Source: Anaerolineae bacterium
GTDB lineage: Bacteria; Chloroflexota; Anaerolineae; B4-G1; SLSP01
Assembly: GCA_016934645.1 (NCBI GenBank)
Contig: JAFGSL010000460.1
Span: forward strand, 1 to 11,815
Length of the DNA stretch: 11,815 nt
Direction: 5' to 3'
The notes below the pieces were generated by a model. It saw nothing but the letters and a program-made list of their open reading frames with translations. It did not search any database and was not told the DNA's origin. Each line of letters starts with the position of its first letter. Within the stretch, counting starts at the first letter, position 1. Both the position numbers and the translations under genes were made by a program. Shown here piece after piece: positions 6,232-11,815 of this stretch.

Positions 6232-7740
6232 CTATGCCATTCCGTAAAACTCTTCCGGATCAAAGCCGAGGTAGGTCTCGGTCTTATCCTCTACCGGCGT
6301 GATTTCCAGCATCACCAGATGATTGCACGGGATGGTCAACACCACTTCATACACTCCGTTTTGCTCGAAGAGCTTGCTATCGGTCTGGCAAGGCTCGGCG
6401 GACGCCTGCAAGATTCGCAACTGCTCCGCATTGAGGGTGCGCGGTTTGCCCAGGTTGCTCCAGGTTTGCATGGGATTGGCATGAGCGCCGCCCACGTCCT
6501 TTTTCACCAGCAACGCCTGTTTTCCTAGCGACGGCAATGACAGGGCATAGACCTCATCGGGGGACGGTTGGTGATCCCGCATATCGTGCCAGTTAAAGCC
6601 GATGATGGCGTAGCGACTATCACATTTGGTGACGATCAGGTGATCATCGCGATAGAGCAATTCCTTCCCGGCGCGGGAGAAGAATTCAAAGGCATAGAAG
6701 GTCGGCTTTTTGATCCCACTCAGCGCCACCAATCCGAAGCCGCCGTGAAAGACGGACTTGGGTACATCCGCCTCCTCAAACACATCGCCGAACGTCCAAT
6801 AGGAATAGGAATCCGCATACTCCCCGGCTTCACTGAGGATGCGCGCAATATACGGCGCATGGAAATCCGTATCATGGATCGGGCACGTGGGGACATACGA
6901 ACTGTTAAACTCGGTGATATGCAGCGGCAGATTCGCAATCTGCGGGTAATCCGCCATGTAGCGGTGGGTTTCTTTGAGCTCCTCGATCATAATGGTGGGA
7001 TCGTTGACCGTATGGTAGGCGTACTCTCCGCGCCGGGTCGGCACGTTCGCGGTATAGCAGTGCCGGGTGATAAAATCCAGCGGCGAATTGTTCCCGATAC
7101 AGTGTTCGAAGAAGGCCCGCAGCCATTTCTCCGTCTCAACGCCGCAGATGGCCGGTCCGCCGACCTGGATGCGCGGATCGACGTGCTTGACCACCTCAGC
7201 CGAGACATCATACAGCTTGAAATACTCCTCCATCGTCCCGGCCCAGAAGGGGATATTCGGCTCATTCCACACCTCGATGGGCCAGGTGACCACTTCTTCG
7301 CGGCCATACCGCTCGATACAGTGCTGCAACAAGGCTTTGACGAGATCGGCCCACTTTTCGTAAGAGACAGGAGGCGTCACGTTGCCTTTCCAGTAGAAGA
7401 TCGCCTGCTCGCCCGTCTTCAGCCTGTCCGGCATAAATCCAAGTTCCAGGAACGGCCGGATGTTATGTTCGAGATAGGCGTCGATAATCCGATCCAGGTA
7501 GGTGAAATTGTAAAAGGGATGTATCTCCCCATCCATCTCAAGTTCTCGATAGATGCCGACATCATCGCAAAACAGCCCATGCCCACGGATGTACCGGAAG
7601 TGGATCGCCTCCTGGACGATGTGCAAATGGTCAAGGTATTCCTTTTGCAGCGCCAGCCCCATCCGGCCGGTGCCAACGCAATAGGTTGCATTGTTTTTAA
7701 AGGGCTTTCCTGAAACCGGGATCTCTACCTTTTTTGTCAT
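6232..7740 (-). CDS. xynB: GH39 beta-xylosidase, cytoplasmic
   Basis: The protein has 502 residues with no signal peptide. It is a (beta/alpha)8-barrel glycoside hydrolase of clan A. The acid/base is E160 in EVWNEPNIPFWAG and the nucleophile is E277 in LHITEFNSSY. From memory both numbers coincide with those of the Thermoanaerobacterium XynB enzyme, about 500 residues long. YWKGNVTPP (116-124), VGGPAICG (193-200), TRHCYT (225-230) and SVFHGGFGL (329-337) are typical GH39 beta-xylosidase segments. A beta-sandwich tail occupies about 360-502. It retains stereochemistry and releases xylose from the non-reducing ends of xylo-oligosaccharides. The start at 7740 has AAGGAG 8 bases upstream. It is first in a run with the GH120-like and alpha/beta hydrolase genes. 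An alternative within GH39 is alpha-L-iduronidase, which the motifs do not favour. Confidence 0.92.
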   Translation of the reverse strand: MTKKVEIPVSGKPFKNNATYCVGTGRMGLALQKEYLDHLHIVQEAIHFRYIRGHGLFCDDVGIYRELEMDGEIHPFYNFTYLDRIIDAYLEHNIRPFLELGFMPDRLKTGEQAIFYWKGNVTPPVSYEKWADLVKALLQHCIERYGREEVVTWPIEVWNEPNIPFWAGTMEEYFKLYDVSAEVVKHVDPRIQVGGPAICGVETEKWLRAFFEHCIGNNSPLDFITRHCYTANVPTRRGEYAYHTVNDPTIMIEELKETHRYMADYPQIANLPLHITEFNSSYVPTCPIHDTDFHAPYIARILSEAGEYADSYSYWTFGDVFEEADVPKSVFHGGFGLVALSGIKKPTFYAFEFFSRAGKELLYRDDHLIVTKCDSRYAIIGFNWHDMRDHQPSPDEVYALSLPSLGKQALLVKKDVGGAHANPMQTWSNLGKPRTLNAEQLRILQASAEPCQTDSKLFEQNGVYEVVLTIPCNHLVMLEITPVEDKTETYLGFDPEEFYGMA

Positions 7741-8019
7741 ATCAAAATCTCCTTATCTGTAAAGATGCAGACGCTCGCGCGCCCTCCAGTCGGGCGCAAG
7801 ACGGTCGAGTTGATAACGAGTCCGTTCCTGTGCTGGACAAAATGCAGGTAACCATCTACCGGGCGATCGTGGAAAGTTTACCATTTTTGACTGTGGATTG
7901 ACATTGCAGGAACAGAGTTACGAGCTTGTTCGGCGGTGCCAGTGGACCAAATGGTGTTACGACGAGCCTAACTTGAAGAGGTACCCAGAATACGGCTAGT
8001 CCCCAACTGACCTCTGGAG
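7741..8019. other. Intergenic region upstream of the GH39 gene
   Basis: Besides the serine hydrolase remnant, this stretch holds a short hairpin (GCGCCC at 7779-7784 pairing with GGGCGC at 7792-7797, 7-base loop) in the GH39 leader. It also holds a start-less open frame on the plus strand (about 7877-7999, ending EPNLKRYPEYG then TAG) that may be another gene remnant. I see no convincing promoter for the GH39 gene: the best pair is TTGTCC/TTATCA on the minus strand at 18-base spacing. No clear terminator for the HNH gene is visible either. Confidence 0.4.
7790..7876 (+). pseudogene. Internally deleted remnant of a serine hydrolase 3' end
   Basis: 7790-7814 matches 2145-2169 of the intact serine hydrolase at 23 of 25 bases. 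The sequence then jumps: from about 7815 it matches 2378-2436 at roughly 83%, reading NESVPVLDKMQVTIYRAIVE against NQSVPVLDEMQVAIYQAIVD. About 200 bases are missing between the pieces and the frame changes at the junction, which lies in a short shared TTGAT-like sequence. Many differences in the second piece are silent, so it derives from a diverged relative rather than a recent copy. The fragment lies in the leader of the GH39 gene, in antisense. Confidence 0.7.
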
Positions 8020-9024
8020 CTACTCGTTATCGTAGACACCTTCTGGACTCTGATCCAACCTGTACCATTCCTCTAAATCTGGACTATACATTACAGGAGG
8101 TGACTGACTAAACTTGTTCCACTTTTGGCCCCACCGATAGTTTTCCACGGAAACTTCATAAAAGCATGCCATTGCTTGATCGCTTTGGCCTATCTTCATC
8201 AAATGTGCCAGAAGTAGATCACCCTCAAGATTGAAACGGCCATTATAGCGTTTCCCGCTGACCATTGTTGCTCCCAACAGCGAATTCGCCTCAACAAGTT
8301 GCTCATCGGTCAAGCCTCGCGCATCTTTTAGGTCCACCTCAGTTAGATCGACGTTCTTTAGATTGGCCCCACATAATTCGCTTCTCCTCAGCTTAGAAGC
8401 TTTCAGCGTGGCGTCTTCAAGATTCGCACGAGTAAGATTAGTGTCTTGCAAGTTAGCACCGGACAGATCAACTCCTTTCAAACAGGCGTCAGATAAGTCT
8501 GTGTACTGCAAATCTGCTCCACTGAGGCTTGCACTTTCCAATGTGCCATCTTGAAGTCCTCCCTGTGCTCTCAATGCCCTTACAGCTTCTATAGCAACCG
8601 GGTTGGTAGGGCTACCCATTCGCAAAACGAGATCCCTTCTTGTCTGTTCATCTTGCAATATTTCTGCAAGACGTCGATTCAGGCTTTCGGCTACCCACCT
8701 TTCATGTTCTTCTTTCCACTGTCTCAAGAGCTCATCAGAGAAATCGATTCCCTGATTCTTGTCTACCATTGTTGCACAGGTTGAACACAGGTGTATAGCA
8801 TTATCAGCCGATGATCGTTGTTCCTCTGTCAAATCACGATTATACCGTGGTCCTCCGACAGCCGCAGCTGTTATGTGGGCGACTTCACCAGTATAAATGA
8901 ACTTCTCGGGGTCGTTCCCCGAAGGGCTAAGCGTCAGGCAGCGGCATTTCGGATTAGAGCAGATATATGCAGCTCGCTTTCTAACAATCTCTTTGGTTTT
9001 CAGGCTAAAATCATCTCTGTCCAT
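8020..9024 (-). CDS. HNH nuclease fused to pentapeptide repeats
   Basis: The protein has 334 residues and three parts. Residues 1-112 form an HNH nuclease domain. It has a zinc-type C22-x4-C27 knuckle (plus C29), EVAHITAAAVGGPRY with H50, then N75, H78 and C80-x-x-C83; these fit the treble-clef/beta-beta-alpha metal fold that nicks or cleaves DNA. After a helical linker (113-155), pentapeptide repeats of the A(D/N)Lxx type run from about 160 to 236; this right-handed square helix is a protein-interaction surface and a DNA mimic in Qnr/MfpA. The tail (247-334, SLLGATMVSGKRYNGRFNLEGD onward) is unrecognised. The start has only a weak AGGTAG far upstream. It is second in a pair with the PD-(D/E)XK protein. 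Its role is probably defence or restriction (inference). Confidence 0.85.
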   Translation of the reverse strand: MDRDDFSLKTKEIVRKRAAYICSNPKCRCLTLSPSGNDPEKFIYTGEVAHITAAAVGGPRYNRDLTEEQRSSADNAIHLCSTCATMVDKNQGIDFSDELLRQWKEEHERWVAESLNRRLAEILQDEQTRRDLVLRMGSPTNPVAIEAVRALRAQGGLQDGTLESASLSGADLQYTDLSDACLKGVDLSGANLQDTNLTRANLEDATLKASKLRRSELCGANLKNVDLTEVDLKDARGLTDEQLVEANSLLGATMVSGKRYNGRFNLEGDLLLAHLMKIGQSDQAMACFYEVSVENYRWGQKWNKFSQSPPVMYSPDLEEWYRLDQSPEGVYDNE

Positions 9025-9061
9025 TTATCCGAATCTCTACCTGTCTATTGATAACTCGGTG

Positions 9062-9090
9062 CGCCTAACGGTTTTAAACAAGTTTGTCAA
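9062..9090 (-). promoter_or_regulatory. Possible internal promoter before the HNH gene
   Basis: A perfect TTGACA (9085-9090, minus strand) is present in the 101-base gap, but at 17 bases the -10 position reads TAGGCG, a poor match. It may give the HNH gene some independent expression; otherwise the gene depends on read-through from the gene upstream. Confidence 0.25.
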
Positions 9091-9125
9091 CAAATCCCAA
9101 TAGGCACTGTCCGACTCCGCGTGTG

Positions 9126-10346
9126 TCAGACCGTAGTCTTCGCTTTGCCAAATCGCCTTTCTGTAATCCGACTGTCGATCAGTCCCCAAACTGTCTTCTC
9201 CCCGTTGGCAATTGCTTCAATATCCTTCAGATCAATCACAATGGCAGCTACATTGTCTCTCTGAAACGCCAAATCAAGTAGCAGTTGTGCATATCTTTTT
9301 TCGCTTTCCTCGCCATCCTTTCTTCGGTTTTTACTGCCGGAGACGTTGCTCTTGGCAAACAGTATACCCACTTTCACTTGAGTTAAATGCATTCTATACA
9401 AGAAGTATCCCACTTGCGCAACGCTCATCGAACTCGTTGTATTCTTGCACTCAGCAAGTATGGCGCGCCCGTGGGCTATGGAGATAGCCTCTGGTTCTTG
9501 AATATAGCGGGCGATGAGGTCATTGTCCATCCTAGTTCTACCGAAATACACGTTCTTTGTTGGCACCCACCCTGCAAGCAAGAGCATCAAATACCTGGCC
9601 AACTCCTCCATAGGTTCTCCTGCTGAGCTGGAGTTGACAACATCGATCATGGTTAGGGCATAAGCAGAGCCAATTGAAAATTCTACTATTGACGTAGGGT
9701 GTGAAAAGAGATAGGAGTACTCTGGTTCCAGGGAAAGTTGCATGACAAGGTGTTCGGCAAAGAGTTTGTGCTGCTCATTGCTGTCAAGGTTCATTTTCGC
9801 GCATCTTTCCATATACTGAAGAGTCGCTTCCTTGATGCCAAAATCGAGCCTAAGCATATCGCGAGCGGCCCCGCCTCCTTCAGGGTGTGGGGTGAGCAAA
9901 TCATCGGCATGCGCATGCAAGAGCCACCACATTGCGGCACCAGGGTCGCTACGGAGATACGTTTGTCCCAAATACATTCCAATACCAGCGCGGAGAATGT
10001 GCCTTGGAGTTCCTGTCCGGCTGAACAAATCACGCTGGTGCATACCCAGTTCATTCCAGACTTCCGTTAAAAGCCCTGCGGCAGTGGCATGCATATCGTG
10101 TGCTACAACCGCTGCCGCAGCGTTCCCATACCAATTGCCGATTTTTTCACGAGGGTTTTGGGAATTGAGATCACTACCTTCATCTACATCTTCAAGATAG
10201 CGTATCCTGGGAATGCTCGCTCTCACCTTACGTACCGCTTGCCAGAGTTCACTCAGTTCTAAATCCTGCGCCTTGATCTGCGCGGTGAGAGCCTCAAGGG
10301 CTTGACCGAATTCATTGATCTTGTTGATGTTTTCAAAGCTAGCCAT
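9126..10346 (-). CDS. Protein with C-terminal PD-(D/E)XK nuclease-like domain, unknown N-terminal region
   Basis: The protein has 406 residues. The start at 10346 has AAGGAG 8 bases upstream; an in-frame extension to 10505 is rejected as untranslated leader. Residues 1-45 are predicted coiled coil (INEFGQALEALTAQIKAQDL onward). Residues about 65-265 are helix-rich with paired-helix character resembling TPR-like repeats, but I do not recognise the family. The C-terminal part (270-390) reads as a restriction-endonuclease-like core. It has acidic D274/D276 in RMDNDLIARYI, a strand RAILAECKN with the E299-x-K301 catalytic pair, then QVGYFLYRM and KVGILFAKSNVSG as in Mrr-like and other ECKN nucleases, and a final VAAIVIDLKDI strand. 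Its predicted function is a DNA-cutting effector or restriction-type enzyme. It precedes the HNH gene on the same strand. Confidence 0.7.
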   Translation of the reverse strand: MASFENINKINEFGQALEALTAQIKAQDLELSELWQAVRKVRASIPRIRYLEDVDEGSDLNSQNPREKIGNWYGNAAAAVVAHDMHATAAGLLTEVWNELGMHQRDLFSRTGTPRHILRAGIGMYLGQTYLRSDPGAAMWWLLHAHADDLLTPHPEGGGAARDMLRLDFGIKEATLQYMERCAKMNLDSNEQHKLFAEHLVMQLSLEPEYSYLFSHPTSIVEFSIGSAYALTMIDVVNSSSAGEPMEELARYLMLLLAGWVPTKNVYFGRTRMDNDLIARYIQEPEAISIAHGRAILAECKNTTSSMSVAQVGYFLYRMHLTQVKVGILFAKSNVSGSKNRRKDGEESEKRYAQLLLDLAFQRDNVAAIVIDLKDIEAIANGEKTVWGLIDSRITERRFGKAKTTV

Positions 10347-10354
10347 CCTCGCAT

Positions 10355-10360
10355 CTCCTT
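10355..10360 (-). promoter_or_regulatory. Ribosome binding site fixing the nuclease gene start
   Basis: AAGGAG sits 8 bases before the ATG at 10346. The upstream in-frame start at 10505 has no such site and would translate the promoter-proximal leader. Confidence 0.65.
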
Positions 10361-10406
10361 GTGCTTCTGGCTTATGGGAACACTCAAGAAGTGGAGTAGG
10401 ACTGCG

Positions 10407-10417
10407 GTCTAATAGAC
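10407..10417. promoter_or_regulatory. Short palindrome in the nuclease leader, possible operator
   Basis: GTCTAATAGAC is a perfect palindrome around one central base, and a related half (GATTAGAGAC) lies right beside it on the right. It falls between the predicted promoter and the ribosome binding site, where a repressor could act. No regulator gene is next to it. Confidence 0.25.
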
Positions 10418-10535
10418 TTTGATTAGAGACTTTGCCGAAAAACGACACTGGGTAAAATATTGAAGCGCGCTCGACAATACACACGAGCGCCTTTACCCTC
10501 AACAATGCAATCGTGTACCGCTGCCTTCCCTCTCA

Positions 10536-10564
10536 ATCATATTGTGTATATCCCCGAAAGTCAA
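10536..10564 (-). promoter_or_regulatory. Predicted sigma-70 promoter of the nuclease cassette
   Basis: On the minus strand TTGACT (10559-10564) and TATGAT (10536-10541) are separated by exactly 17 bases; each box matches 5 of 6 consensus positions. It would start transcription near 10530, giving a leader of about 180 bases. The GH39 gene upstream ends at 10622, so the cassette appears to be a separate transcription unit. The gap 10347-10621 otherwise holds no gene I can see. Confidence 0.55.
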
Positions 10565-10621
10565 ACTCAACGACGCTTTCCACGGACAAACGGTGTAGCA
10601 CCCATTGAGCACTAGCCAGCT

Positions 10622-11815
10622 CTACTCAGCGCAAATTTCGAGCAACGTTACTCCAAAAGGCTGCACCGCAACGGTCCATTCGAGCACATTCTCCGGCGTG
10701 GTGACGCGCTGCACGGACACATCCAGTTCCATGTGGCGGCGCAACACGTCCAGGTCGGCGGGGAGGATGTGCAGCGGCGCGCCCATCGCCACCCAAGCGT
10801 CGTACACGCTGCCATGCTCGCGATCAAAGCGCGTCGTCTGCACGCGGGCGGAGGCCCCCACCCCCCCCAGGCGCAGCGTGAACTCGCGAGGCGGTTGGAT
10901 ATCAAACAGGTCGTAGATTTCGCCTGGCTTCGCGGCAGCCAGCAGGCGGCTGTCGTTGGCGTCATCGCTATAGTGGCAGTAGTTCCACATCAGGATGACC
11001 AGCGTGCCATCGGCGCGCCGGGTGACCGCATAGCCATCCCCTTCGGCCAAGACTTCATCGCCCAGGCGCGAGAGGAACCAGTATCCGTGGTATGATGCCT
11101 TTTTCAACCCCTGGACGTTGACCAGCCCAAAGCCGCCGTGGAACGGGGTATCGCCCACACGGCATTCTTCGAAGATATCGCTGACCACCCAAAAGGACAG
11201 CGAATCCATCAGGCCGCGCGCCCGCCAGTTGTTGTCCACGATGAAAGCGGCTTCGAAGGCGGTATCGTGCACGGGATCGCGCGGGCTGGGGCTGGAACTC
11301 CACTCGGTGTAGTGCCGTTCGACGTCGGGATAAGCCGAGGCGCGCAAGAGTTGATCGCAGCCCCGCGCATCCACCAGCAGGCGGTCGGGGCCATCCCAGG
11401 TCATATAGCCGCGCCCTTCCGGGTCAAACGGGTAGAAGGTGGGGTACGGATGCGTGGAGAAGAAATCGAGCGGCAGGTGACGTTCGACACACGCTTCCAG
11501 AAATTCCTTGCCCCACGGCGGCTCGCCCACAGCGTCGCCGAAACCATGGCTGGCCGGCCCACCGACCCGGAGTTGGGCGTCAACGCGCTTGAGCGTGCGC
11601 ACGGTGCGCGCGTAGAGTTCCATATAGGCGTCGAAGTCGGCGTCTTTCCAGAAAAAGGTGAGGCCCGGTTCGTTCCACACCTCGAAGTACCAGCGGCGCA
11701 CTTCGTCCAGCCCGTAACGCTCGATGATGTGGCGGATGTACTGCTCGATGAACCACTCCCAGCGTTCCCAATCCTTCGGCGGGGTGATGTTGCCCTTCCA
11801 CCAGAAGACGGTCTC
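10622..11815 (-). CDS. GH39 glycosidase, second copy (5' part cut by window edge)
   Basis: 397 residues are visible. The frame stays open to the edge, so the apparent GTG start at 11701 is false: sequence before it reads VFWWKGNITPP, matching YWKGNVTPP of the other GH39. About 110 N-terminal residues are missing. The acid/base is in YFEVWNEPGLTFF (E49 of the visible part) and the nucleophile in HYTEWSSS (E171). RVGGPASHG, STHPYPT and TPFHGGFGL are conserved. It is clearly diverged from the 6232-7740 enzyme (TEWSSS against TEFNSS), so it is not a recent copy. Its GC content and codon use are much higher than those of the adjacent nuclease genes. It is probably a beta-xylosidase or a related specificity; presence of a signal peptide cannot be judged. 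Confidence 0.88.
   Translation of the reverse strand, partial: ETVFWWKGNITPPKDWERWEWFIEQYIRHIIERYGLDEVRRWYFEVWNEPGLTFFWKDADFDAYMELYARTVRTLKRVDAQLRVGGPASHGFGDAVGEPPWGKEFLEACVERHLPLDFFSTHPYPTFYPFDPEGRGYMTWDGPDRLLVDARGCDQLLRASAYPDVERHYTEWSSSPSPRDPVHDTAFEAAFIVDNNWRARGLMDSLSFWVVSDIFEECRVGDTPFHGGFGLVNVQGLKKASYHGYWFLSRLGDEVLAEGDGYAVTRRADGTLVILMWNYCHYSDDANDSRLLAAAKPGEIYDLFDIQPPREFTLRLGGVGASARVQTTRFDREHGSVYDAWVAMGAPLHILPADLDVLRRHMELDVSVQRVTTPENVLEWTVAVQPFGVTLLEICAE

Noticed and set aside
6568..7713. Long plus-strand frame of 381 residues
   Set aside because: It is a shadow of the GH39 gene, caused by GC-rich codon structure; it has no recognisable domain.
10347..10505. N-terminal extension of the PD-(D/E)XK protein (53 residues)
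   Set aside because: The extension starts right after the predicted promoter, has no ribosome binding site, and its sequence does not look like a domain; AAGGAG before 10346 is better.
11580..11801. Start of the right-hand GH39 gene at the GTG near 11701, or a separate small gene here
   Set aside because: The GH39 frame is open to the edge and matches the other GH39 upstream of that GTG, so the gene is simply cut.

Overview
The window looks like a piece of a free-living, plant-polymer-degrading bacterial chromosome or metagenomic contig. By feel it is closest to Chloroflexota (Anaerolineae-like): mixed, mostly high GC, cytoplasmic glycosidases of GH39 and GH120 type, family VIII-type serine hydrolases, and intergenic palindromes built from CGCAGAG units. 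The phylum is inference; no rRNA or other marker is present. Ten genes and three broken remnants were found. Only the serine hydrolase and one remnant lie on the + strand.

Layout. 1-983 (-): a class I SAM methyltransferase followed by a hemerythrin-like HHE protein cut by the left edge. 1025-1066: a divergent promoter region. 1244-2440 (+): a beta-lactamase-fold serine hydrolase, ending at a strong hairpin (2457-2491). 2512-3116 (-): two overlapping, broken histidine-triad (HIT) reading frames. The first is fused to a ribbon-helix-helix DNA-binding segment, and neither has the HxHxH active site. 3205-7740 (-): a likely xylo-oligosaccharide cluster transcribed as GH39 beta-xylosidase, then a GH120-like beta-helix glycosidase, then an alpha/beta hydrolase. 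Two copies of one palindromic MITE-like repeat lie in the two gaps, in inverted orientation, bracketing the GH120-like gene. 7790-7876: a decayed, internally deleted piece of a second serine hydrolase. 8020-10346 (-): a lower-GC two-gene cassette. Its first gene is a protein with a C-terminal PD-(D/E)XK nuclease-like domain and an unrecognised helical N-terminal part. Its second gene is an HNH nuclease joined to pentapeptide repeats. 10622-11815 (-): a second, GC-rich GH39 protein running off the right edge.

How the parts fit. GH39 and GH120 enzymes both release xylose from short xylo-oligosaccharides. Neither complete enzyme has a signal peptide, so imported oligosaccharides would be split in the cytoplasm. 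The alpha/beta hydrolase could remove acyl groups, but that is a guess from position. The nuclease pair interrupts two GH39 loci, has its own well-formed promoter, and has the two-nuclease composition expected of a defence or mobile-element module. It matches no named system I can recall and is the best candidate for an undescribed system here.
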